Shown: positions 6,087 through 12,501 of the stretch, one piece after another | How the letters are laid out: each line of letters opens with the position of its first letter | How positions within the stretch are numbered: the stretch's first letter is position 1 | Assembly: GCF_000183425.1 (NCBI RefSeq) | Contig: NC_014759.1 | Location: 124,001-188,000 of the forward strand | DNA from: Marivirga tractuosa DSM 4126 | Lineage (GTDB): Bacteria > Bacteroidota > Bacteroidia > Cytophagales > Cyclobacteriaceae | Length of the DNA: 64,000 bases | Direction: 5' to 3' | The notes under the pieces: generated by a model | What the model saw: the letters and a program-made list of their open reading frames with translations, nothing else | Told to the model about the DNA's origin: nothing | The model's database searches: none | Made by a program: the position numbers and the translations under genes

Positions 6087-7688
6087 TTACTCTGTCCCAA
6101 TCAAAGCTATTAATCCATCTGAAAGTGTTCCTCGCCAGTTAACGTAATTGTGCCCACCTTTAAATTCACGATAATCTACTTCATAGCCTTTTAATTCGAG
6201 AATATCCCGAAACTGTCTGTTCATTCCAAGCATTGATGCACCGGCATCATATAGTCCAATATCCATATAGAACTTGATTGGCAATCGTTTACTCTGTTTG
6301 TATAAATTAATTAGTTTTCCATTCTCTTCCGGGTAGATCCAATGGTTTTCATTTTCAGTTCCTTTTATCCAATAAGAACCTGATTGTGAAAGAACATTTC
6401 CTATTACATCTGAGTGTCTGAAGGCAATAAAACTAGACGCAAAACCTCCCCGACTTGAACCTGCTAAAACGACCTTGTCAGGATTGGGATGAATATTATA
6501 TTCCGAACGTACCCAAGAAACAAGCTCTTTCGTAATAAAATCGCCAAATTTCTCGCTTACCAAATCTTTACTGCGTTTACCCATTGACCACACTAAAATG
6601 GTAACAGTAGGAGTGATTTTGTTCTCTGCTATAAGATTGTCAATTATAGTTGGTGTAGGTATTCTTGAACTTCGATTGGGTCTTGCTCCATATGATTCTC
6701 CATCAAAAACGATTAAAAGATTATGAGGTGTCTTCGAGTCATAATTTACAGGTGTATGGACAGTTATTCTCCGGTCTTCGTCTAAAATTTCGCTTTTGAT
6801 TAAAGTTTGTAACAATGTTCCTTTAGTTACATTTTCCCGTTCATTAATATACTTCTGTATAGGTGCATTTGGCATTTCAACGGTTCCATCGTAAGCGTGT
6901 ATGACATCTCTATATTCAATTTCGCCATTTGGACCTGCTTTATCTAAAATAAAATAATTGAAGCCATAATTGAAACGAGCATCTTTAGGAACTCTCTGCG
7001 TAACAAAATGTAGTTTTGTGCTTGGTAATTGCTGAAATCTCAATCCTAAAAAATCAGGCCCTCCACTTAACATTACATATTCTGTATTATGATTTGGCAT
7101 ACAAAAGTAAGTGACCAACATATTGTCATTGTCACCTTCAATTGGTTCAATTATATGCCTTTGGTGCTGGTTGGCTAGGAAGTTGTCAATAGCATTATTA
7201 TCGGTAAGTGAAGTTTCCCACAGATTGTATAGCGTTTCTGTTGGGAGTTCTCTTTTTGTTATACGTTTAGTATTCTCTGGCAAGCTTATGATCTGATCAA
7301 CTTTTAAAGCGTAATTACCTTTTTTAGCATCTTTATCGAGAGAATGAACTATAAATTTATATATGCCTGATTGATTGGCAGTAATGTCAATCGGTTCATC
7401 TCCGTCTTTTCCGTTTGGACTGTCAATTTGCTTTAAAAGTTCCCCATTAGGTTTATACACATCGATTACCAAGTCTATCCCTATCTGAATAACCTTTCCG
7501 GTGATTGCCATACCATTGTCTAATTGAACAGCATAAGTATGCTTTTCTTTGGCAGAAATGGTTCTGTTGATTACTTCTTCGACAATTAATTCTTTAACAA
7601 CTTCTTCATTTTGCGCAAAAACCGTATTGCTAAGATTCAATATCAAAAATGTCAAGATTGACAGAGTACATTTTAAAAAAATCTTCAT
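6087..7688 (-). CDS. Cassette 5: secreted esterase, enterochelin-esterase-like alpha/beta hydrolase
   Basis: 533 residues with a signal peptide (cleavage likely after VFA, before QNEE). Residues about 27-135 form a PPC-like beta domain (GKVIQIGIDLVIDVYKPNG, GIYKFIVHSLD). A linker domain and a C-terminal PF00756-type esterase fold follow. The nucleophile elbow is AGSSRGG with Ser at residue 412; the acid is probably the Asp in DIGLYD and the base the His in GGHNYVNW. Fes/IroE relatives hydrolyse siderophore or other esters; the signal peptide points to the periplasm or outside. The substrate is not shown by the sequence. It is the largest cassette gene, bounded by GTTATGTGC (6066-6074) and CACTAAC (7723-7729). 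Confidence 0.85.
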   Translation of the reverse strand: MKIFLKCTLSILTFLILNLSNTVFAQNEEVVKELIVEEVINRTISAKEKHTYAVQLDNGMAITGKVIQIGIDLVIDVYKPNGELLKQIDSPNGKDGDEPIDITANQSGIYKFIVHSLDKDAKKGNYALKVDQIISLPENTKRITKRELPTETLYNLWETSLTDNNAIDNFLANQHQRHIIEPIEGDNDNMLVTYFCMPNHNTEYVMLSGGPDFLGLRFQQLPSTKLHFVTQRVPKDARFNYGFNYFILDKAGPNGEIEYRDVIHAYDGTVEMPNAPIQKYINERENVTKGTLLQTLIKSEILDEDRRITVHTPVNYDSKTPHNLLIVFDGESYGARPNRSSRIPTPTIIDNLIAENKITPTVTILVWSMGKRSKDLVSEKFGDFITKELVSWVRSEYNIHPNPDKVVLAGSSRGGFASSFIAFRHSDVIGNVLSQSGSYWIKGTENENHWIYPEENGKLINLYKQSKRLPIKFYMDIGLYDAGASMLGMNRQFRDILELKGYEVDYREFKGGHNYVNWRGTLSDGLIALIGTE

Positions 7689-7720
7689 TAGTTTTATTTC
7701 TGTTTTGATTAGTTCGAATT

Positions 7721-7969
7721 GTCACTAACGCCTGTATAAAACCCGTTTGCTATACTAGGCTATGAAATACTGAAAGTAGTAATTTATGCTTTCTCCACAA
7801 ACTGATACACTTCTTTAATTGCAAAAGCTTAGAATAATTAAGCACTATACTTGACCAAAGCACTATCTTTGGTTGCCAGCTATGAAAAGCAAGCATAAAT
7901 TACGGGCTATTTACTGCTCAATCTCTTCAAGGTGGTGAGCAAATGGGTTTTTATATGATGTTACAGCAC
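7721..7969. repeat. attC-like site B (long repeat family, copy 2)
   Basis: The AAC core is at 7727-7729 and the GTT core at 7960-7962. Outer arms (7726-7750 and 7939-7963) share the ends TAAC/GTTA and the block AAACCC-n-TTTGC with its complement. The inner arms GTAATTTATGCTT (7779-7791) and AAGCATAAATTAC (7891-7903) are perfectly complementary. The right edge GTTACAGCAC (7960-7969) is the exact reverse complement of 8427-8436. It is nearly identical to site C. Confidence 0.8.
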
Positions 7970-7976
7970 GTTTTTG

Positions 7977-8411
7977 TTATAAGAGAGAGTAGAGAGTTAT
8001 TAAATAGTCTACTGCTGGGATTGTCGTAATAACTAGAACGCTAGCGGATCTCCTATATAAGAAATAAAAATAGAGTAGTACCAAAGCAAATGTTAGATAA
8101 TAGAAGATCGCATAATTTGGGAAGTTTAGAAAGAACCCCTCTTTCACAAAAAATCCGGCTAGAAATATTATAGTAAAAGACCTAGAATCAGTTTTAATCT
8201 TACTTTTTACTAAAAGCCAGATTGTAATTGTTAGAGTTAAAATATAGAGAATTAATCCAGCTGACATTAGGTTTGGCAATTTCGGAATAGTTAGTCCAAA
8301 TGATATAATTAGAATTCCACCAATATAATTTGAGGATTTTTCATCATTCCTATAAATCAAAAAGATGGTTCCAAGAATAGCTGTAATTTTACTTATGGTG
8401 ATTATATCCAT
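7977..8411 (-). CDS. Cassette 6: integral membrane protein of unknown function
   Basis: 144 residues, almost entirely hydrophobic, with about five membrane segments (roughly residues 5-20, 30-44, 50-68, 80-97 and 100-116) and possibly a last one near the C-terminus. No family was recognised. It fills a small cassette with perfect 10-base complementary edges (7960-7969 and 8427-8436), the best-preserved cassette together with cassette 7. A nearly perfect short palindrome (CGCTAGCG) at 8039-8046 falls within the coding sequence and is probably chance. Confidence 0.7.
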   Translation of the reverse strand: MDIITISKITAILGTIFLIYRNDEKSSNYIGGILIISFGLTIPKLPNLMSAGLILYILTLTITIWLLVKSKIKTDSRSFTIIFLAGFFVKEGFFLNFPNYAIFYYLTFALVLLYFYFLYRRSASVLVITTIPAVDYLITLYSLL

Positions 8412-8426
8412 TTGGTTCTGACGATG

Positions 8427-8678
8427 TGCTGTAACGCCTGTATAAAACCCGTTTGCTATACTAGGTTATAAAATACTGAAAGTAGTAATTTATGCTTTCT
8501 CCGCAAACTGATACACTTCTTTAATTGCAAAAGCTCAGAATAATTAGGTACTATGCTTGCCCAACTTGCAATATCCTTGGTTGCCAGCTATGAAAAGCAA
8601 GCATAAATTACGGGCTATTTAGCAGTCAATTTGCTACAAGGTGGTGAGCAAATGGGTTTTATATCATGTTAGCGAGAC
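8427..8678. repeat. attC-like site C (long repeat family, copy 3)
   Basis: The left edge is GTGCTGTAAC (8427-8436) and the right edge GTTAGCGAGA (8669-8678). Outer arms contain TATAAAACCCGTTTGC and its partner GCAAATGGGTTTTATA; inner arms contain GTAATTTATGCTTTC and GAAAAGCAAGCATAAATTAC. The right edge is the exact reverse complement of 9086-9095, across cassette 7. Sequence identity with copy B is very high apart from the edges and the central loop. Confidence 0.8.
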
Positions 8679-8688
8679 TATGTAGTTT

Positions 8689-9069
8689 TCAGCCGTATCT
8701 CTTCGAGTTGAAATACTGTACCTTATTCTCTTGTCCATGGTTAATTGCTTGGTAGATGAAAAAAGGAATGGTCAATACTCCGATAAGTCCTGCTATTGCA
8801 TAAATATATGATGTTTTGAAAAAATATGGCCATAAATAGGCAAATAGTCCAACGGTCCCGCCCAGAAAAATGAGAAGGCCAGCTATTGATAAAAATTTAT
8901 TTTCTACTGCTTTGATTTCATTCATATTAAATGCTTTCTTCGTCCCGCAGTGTGAACAACTTAAATCAATCTTTTCTCCTCTTTTTCTTGCTAGCTCAAA
9001 TCTGTCCGCAACATTTGCATGAAAAGATAAGTAAGCTTTACAATTTTCACATCTTGCTTGTAATTTCAT
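8689..9069 (-). CDS. Cassette 7: zinc-ribbon membrane protein
   Basis: 126 residues. The N-terminus has a zinc-ribbon pattern, CENC (residues 7-10) and CSHC about 25 residues later, followed by two hydrophobic helices (about residues 58-76 and 82-100) and a basic tail. Four cysteines in two CxxC pairs suggest structural zinc on the cytoplasmic side. The function is unknown. It is the cassette next to the recombinase, the position of the newest insertion in a classical integron, and its edges match perfectly over 10 bases. Confidence 0.7.
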   Translation of the reverse strand: MKLQARCENCKAYLSFHANVADRFELARKRGEKIDLSCSHCGTKKAFNMNEIKAVENKFLSIAGLLIFLGGTVGLFAYLWPYFFKTSYIYAIAGLIGVLTIPFFIYQAINHGQENKVQYFNSKRYG

Positions 9070-9085
9070 TATTGACTGCTGTAAT

Positions 9086-9127
9086 TCTCGCTAACAATTG
9101 AATATAGTCACCCCCTGGTGACTATAT
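9086..9127. terminator. Recombinase-proximal att-like edge plus strong hairpin (candidate attI equivalent or terminator)
   Basis: The edge TCTCGCTAAC (9086-9095) closes cassette 7. Next comes a perfect 11-bp hairpin: ATATAGTCACC (9102-9112), loop CCCT, GGTGACTATAT (9117-9127). It lies just past the recombinase stop codon (9133-9135, minus strand). No T-run follows on the minus strand, so it is not a classical terminator. It may be the primary recombination site (attI-like), differing from the cassette sites, or an mRNA-stabilising hairpin. No GTT edge was found on the right. Confidence 0.5.
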
Positions 9128-9132
9128 ATCTA

Positions 9133-10272
9133 TTATGTCTGGCAATCTAATGGATTTCTTATTTTTTTAAAAGCATTTACTGCAACATGTGTATAAATCT
9201 CTGTCGTATTGCTGTTATTGTGGCCTAATAAGGATTGAATGTAACGTAAATCTGTGCCAGCCTCTAATAAATGTGTCGCAAAGCTATGACGGAGCATATG
9301 GGGAGTAACGCGTTTTTTGATTCCTGCTCTTTGAGCCGTCTTCTTTACGATCTTTGAAACACTAGTGCTAGAATATTGCTGACCTTGAGCACCTTCAAAT
9401 AAAAACACTTTTGGTCTGTAGGATTTAAAATAGGCCCTTAAGTCATCTAATATAGTATTTCCTAGAATTGATATACGATCTTTTTTCCCTTTTGCTTGCC
9501 TGATCAAAATCGACATTCTTCCACTGTCAATATCTGTTAGTTTTAAATTCAATAATTCACTCCTTCTTAGTCCTGCCGAATATAGTAAACTTACGATACA
9601 TTTGTGCTTTAAATTATGACAGTTAGCTATCATTTGTAGTATCTCTTCCTTACTTAATACCTCTGGAAGCCGTTCTTCCTTCTGTGGTCTGGCAAAGTCG
9701 TAAAATCGATTCGGCATCTTTTCAACCACTTCATAGTAAAATTTAATGGCATTGATATGCATATTCACACTGCTATCGCTATACTTCTTATCAATTAAAT
9801 TCTGAATGAATTTTTTGATTTCCTCTTCCCCTAATTCGGTCATTTTTTTCTTGCTGTAATAGTTGATAAAGCGTTCAAAACATGCTATATAACTCTTGAC
9901 AGTACTACAGGCATATCGTCTTTGATTTAGTTCATTAAGATAATTCTCAGGACATCTTTTAACGTCAGGAGCAAGGGCTCTCTTTTTATAAGCTCGGATA
10001 ACTAATGTAGGATCATCACTACCTTGCCAGCCCTTTTTGGAAAAATAGCGAAAATCGATCCATGCTACTCCTTTAAACCTTTCCAATAGCATGTAGTAAT
10101 TTTCTTTGGTATTTTCTATACAAACCATTTGGGACTTTTTATGCCATTTAGGGTTAGGAAGGCTTTTCACCAATGCCTGTAAAACCTTGTCCGGATAAAA
10201 TTTTATACCAATCATGCGCTTTCCGTCAATCTGTAAATGACGCAAGCTTACCATTTTATCAAGATTTTTCAT
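9133..10272 (-). CDS. Tyrosine recombinase of the cassette array (XerC/D-like, integron-integrase analogue)
   Basis: 379 residues. About residues 1-100 form an N-terminal domain found in many Bacteroidota integrases (HLQIDGKRMIGIKFYPDKV). A SAM-like core-binding domain (about 105-200) and the catalytic domain follow. Catalytic residues can be seen: Arg236 in AGLRRSELL, Lys near 261-263 in KGKKDR, His325-x-x-Arg328 in HMLRHSF, His351 in GHNNSNT, and the nucleophile Tyr360 in EIYTHV. The stretch from KGKKDR to HMLRH is about 68 residues, as in XerC/D. IntI proteins carry an additional segment here that folds attC, and it is absent. The C-terminus IRNPLD resembles the VRSPLD end of IntI. The gene is co-directional with and upstream of the cassettes. 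Confidence 0.85.
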   Translation of the reverse strand: MKNLDKMVSLRHLQIDGKRMIGIKFYPDKVLQALVKSLPNPKWHKKSQMVCIENTKENYYMLLERFKGVAWIDFRYFSKKGWQGSDDPTLVIRAYKKRALAPDVKRCPENYLNELNQRRYACSTVKSYIACFERFINYYSKKKMTELGEEEIKKFIQNLIDKKYSDSSVNMHINAIKFYYEVVEKMPNRFYDFARPQKEERLPEVLSKEEILQMIANCHNLKHKCIVSLLYSAGLRRSELLNLKLTDIDSGRMSILIRQAKGKKDRISILGNTILDDLRAYFKSYRPKVFLFEGAQGQQYSSTSVSKIVKKTAQRAGIKKRVTPHMLRHSFATHLLEAGTDLRYIQSLLGHNNSNTTEIYTHVAVNAFKKIRNPLDCQT

Positions 10273-10335
10273 ATTCTTTTTTAATTACAAACACCGATAA
10301 AAATTTCGGTACTTGAAAATTTAATCATAGATTTA

Positions 10336-10352
10336 AACGTTTATTAAACGTT
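10336..10352. promoter_or_regulatory. 17-bp palindrome between recombinase and divergent zinc-ribbon gene
   Basis: AACGTTTA-T-TAAACGTT is a perfect palindrome with 8-base arms, about 64 bases upstream of the recombinase start and 14 bases upstream of the divergent gene. Its position suits an operator controlling both. No regulator can be named; SOS LexA boxes of the CTG-N10-CAG type were not seen. Confidence 0.45.
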
Positions 10353-10365
10353 AAAATGTTTAGTT

Positions 10366-10746
10366 ATGAAGGCTTGTCTAAATTGTGGTGAAGAAGTAAT
10401 TGGCAGGGAAGGAAAGAAATTCTGTACGACTTATTGCAAATCAAATTACCATTACGAGAGGAGCAAACAGAAAGAAGATTCGATTTTTAGAGCTGTGGAC
10501 AAACAGCTGAAACTCAATAGAAGAATCTTAAAGAATTATAATCGAGCGGGGAAGGCTACGGTAAGGGCAGAAGTGCTAGCCAACCATGGTTTCAATTCAA
10601 ATTATTTCACCCACTATTGGAAGAGTAAGAAAGGGGATGTTTATCTTTTTTGCTATGAATATGGGTTTATATCATTCGCAGATATGAAAGGTACTAGAAA
10701 ATATACATTAATTAAATGGCAGAGTCATATGAGTACAACGAACTGA
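10366..10746 (+). CDS. Small zinc-ribbon protein (conserved hypothetical)
   Basis: 126 residues. The N-terminal CLNCGEEVIG...KKFCTTYCKS has the four-cysteine zinc-ribbon pattern (CxxC, then CxxxC) of DUF2116-like proteins, common in Bacteroidota. A basic helical region (about 30-65) and a C-terminal part ending TLIKWQSHM follow, where Arg/Lys-rich character suggests nucleic-acid contact. It is transcribed away from the recombinase with a shared palindrome between them. A role in controlling the array is possible but only inferred from position. Confidence 0.7.
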   Translation: MKACLNCGEEVIGREGKKFCTTYCKSNYHYERSKQKEDSIFRAVDKQLKLNRRILKNYNRAGKATVRAEVLANHGFNSNYFTHYWKSKKGDVYLFCYEYGFISFADMKGTRKYTLIKWQSHMSTTN

Positions 10747-10806
10747 ATCCTTTGAAGGGTCAATTCATGCCTTCTCCCTACAAAAGATTCAAACACTCAT
10801 CATCTC

Positions 10807-11799
10807 CTAAAACCTAGCCACTAATTTCCCAAACTGCTTACCATCCTTCATCTTTTCAAAAGCATCAATTATTTCATCAAAGGGGCGAATAGAATCAATA
10901 ATAGGCTCAATTCTGTTTTTCTTCACATAGGTAATCATGGCTTTAAATTCATCATCATTCGCCATAGTGCTGCCTTGCAGTGTGATTTGGTTCCAGAACA
11001 TGCGGTGCACATCAAGGTTATGTGGTTTGCCTTGTGTAGCGCCATAAAAAACAATTCTTCCAGCAGGCTTCATTAACTTAATAAGGTCATTTATGCCATC
11101 ACCAGCAGCACTGTCGATTACTAAATCAAATCCACCTGATACTTCTTTCGCCTTTTTTACCCAGTCTGAATCTTTGTAATTAAAAGCATCCTTTGCTCCC
11201 AATTCGATGGATTTTGTTCTTTTTGTCTCATCACTTGAGGTCACATAAACGTTGGCTCCTTTTGCCATGGCAAATTGGAGGGCAAATTGCGCAACTCCGC
11301 CACCAACGCCTGATATTAATACGTTTTCTCTTTTTTGACATTTTCCGTGATGAAATAATGCTCTGTAAGCGGTCATTCCACCTAAGGGAAGGGCAGCCCC
11401 AGCTTCGGAACTTAAATGGGCAGGTTTCTCAGCTATTTTTTCAGCGTCAATGGTCACATATTCACAAAATAATCCATCGGTAGGTGTTCCTAAAATATGA
11501 TACTTAGGCGATTGAACTTTAGGATTTTCGCCCCAATCTACATTAGGATTGATTAATACTTCTTTATCTTTCCAAACCTTATCCACTTGCGCACCTGTTT
11601 CTATAACAGTACCGCAAGCATCTGAACCTAAAATAGTCCCATGTCTGATCCCCGGATATTTTCCTTCTCTGATAAATTGGTCTCTGTGGTTTAGAGCGAC
11701 AGCATTTATTTTCACCAAAACCTCATTTTCTTTAGGTTTTGGAATTTCTTTATCTATAAATTTTAATTGATTATTGTCTGCTATAATCAGTGCTTTCAT
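10807..11799 (-). CDS. Zinc-free MDR-type alcohol dehydrogenase / quinone oxidoreductase (YogA-like)
   Basis: 330 residues, the usual length for the medium-chain dehydrogenase/reductase superfamily. The N-terminal GroES-like domain shows NHRDQFIREGKYPG and GSDACGTV; the Rossmann domain has GVGGGVAQFALQFA for NAD(P)H binding. The catalytic zinc ligands of classical alcohol dehydrogenases are not evident (the substrate-side Cys is replaced around NHRD), placing it nearer the quinone oxidoreductase and B. subtilis YogA-like group. Probably cytoplasmic and NADPH-dependent; the substrate is unknown. It is 79 bases from the toxin gene and on the same strand, but seems a separate unit. Confidence 0.85.
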   Translation of the reverse strand: MKALIIADNNQLKFIDKEIPKPKENEVLVKINAVALNHRDQFIREGKYPGIRHGTILGSDACGTVIETGAQVDKVWKDKEVLINPNVDWGENPKVQSPKYHILGTPTDGLFCEYVTIDAEKIAEKPAHLSSEAGAALPLGGMTAYRALFHHGKCQKRENVLISGVGGGVAQFALQFAMAKGANVYVTSSDETKRTKSIELGAKDAFNYKDSDWVKKAKEVSGGFDLVIDSAAGDGINDLIKLMKPAGRIVFYGATQGKPHNLDVHRMFWNQITLQGSTMANDDEFKAMITYVKKNRIEPIIDSIRPFDEIIDAFEKMKDGKQFGKLVARF

Positions 11800-11878
11800 A
11801 TTTGTATTTTTCTTCTATTGGTTTTTTAGAAATCGTTTTTTTCCTTCATTATTCTATGCTATAAGCAGTAAAAAATTG

Positions 11879-12250
11879 CTATTTTACGTGTTTTTTGAGC
11901 CAATCCTTAATATAATCAAAATTCACCTCACCTCTGGAAACTAAAATCACTAATTGATATTTTTGATTTTGATCGGCATAAATATCTAAATTTTTATCCA
12001 TTATGATAAGTCTAGCAAGGACATATCCAGTCCTTTTATTACCATCTGAAAAAGGGTGGTTTTTAACAATACTTTCAAGGATTGCAGCAGCCTTGTCAAT
12101 TACCTCTGGGTATAACTCCTTACCGTCAAATGTCTGGTATGGGCGATTTAAAGCTGAGTTTAATAATTCTTTATCTCTAATACCTATTGAGCCACCAAAT
12201 TTGTCAATTAATATGGCATGAATTTCAATAGCTTCTTTCTCAGAAATCAT
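11879..12250 (-). CDS. doc: Doc-type Fic-fold toxin of a toxin-antitoxin pair
   Basis: 123 residues, the size of the death-on-curing (Doc) family. The Fic motif reads HPFSDGNKRTG with His at residue 65, matching the H-x-F-x-D-x-N-K-R pattern; P1 Doc phosphorylates EF-Tu with a related site. The N-terminal segment IGIRDKELLNSALNRP is also typical. It overlaps the antitoxin gene by 4 bases (12247-12250), which implies translational coupling. It is located between the YogA-like gene and dnaB. Confidence 0.88.
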   Translation of the reverse strand: MISEKEAIEIHAILIDKFGGSIGIRDKELLNSALNRPYQTFDGKELYPEVIDKAAAILESIVKNHPFSDGNKRTGYVLARLIIMDKNLDIYADQNQKYQLVILVSRGEVNFDYIKDWLKKHVK

Positions 12251-12435
12251 TTTGCCAATCTTTCTAAAAGCTCTTTATCTTCCTTCAAGATAGTTCTTAG
12301 GTTTTTAGATAATGTGATTGATGCAGCTGATTTATCTTGTACTGACTTTAAATAATCAAACACGTCCTGCAGAGCTTCCTCAGGAATTTTTTCTAACATT
12401 TCATTGATTGCTGTCTTTACTTCTTCTCTACTCAT
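12247..12435 (-). CDS. Antitoxin partner of the Doc-type toxin
   Basis: 62 residues, charged and helical, with an amphipathic MLEKIPEEALQDVFDYLK helix and a C-terminal KEDKELLERLAK tail that could thread into the toxin's active site. It does not resemble Phd; short proteins of this type (like DUF2281) often precede Bacteroidota toxins. It comes first in the operon and overlaps the toxin start (ATGA). Assignment rests on position and composition. Confidence 0.75.
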   Translation of the reverse strand: MSREEVKTAINEMLEKIPEEALQDVFDYLKSVQDKSAASITLSKNLRTILKEDKELLERLAK

Positions 12436-12501
12436 AAGGTAAATATACGAATTACTGGTAAAACTTGTTAGTAGCTTTGATTCACAGTACCTAGTAATAT
12501 A

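Larger units (their letters stand above)
434..10272 (-). mobile_element. Integron-like gene cassette array with its tyrosine recombinase
   Basis: Seven cassettes, all intact reading frames on the minus strand, are separated by imperfect palindromes with AAC and GTT edges. The cassette edges are reverse complements: 434-442 with 956-964 (9 of 9), 1085-1091 with 2133-2139 (7 of 7), restored GTTGTGCGT with 6004-6012 (9 of 9), 7960-7969 with 8427-8436 (10 of 10), 8669-8678 with 9086-9095 (10 of 10). Two cassettes match less well: 2370-2379 with 2864-2873 (7 of 10), and 6066-6074 with 7721-7729. In known integrons this arises because the crossover at G/TT makes each circular cassette carry both edges in one attC site. 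The cargo is typical of such arrays: membrane, secreted and unknown proteins and a regulator. The integrase gene is upstream and co-directional, not divergent as in class 1 integrons. The array may continue beyond the left edge. Confidence 0.75.

Noticed and set aside
8039..8053. CGCTAGCGGATC resembles half of the 16-bp palindrome
   Set aside because: Only one arm matches; lies in the coding sequence of cassette 6; likely chance.
434..9095. Class 1-like integron with intI
   Set aside because: Recombinase lacks the IntI-specific segment and edges deviate from GTTRRRY at one or more positions.
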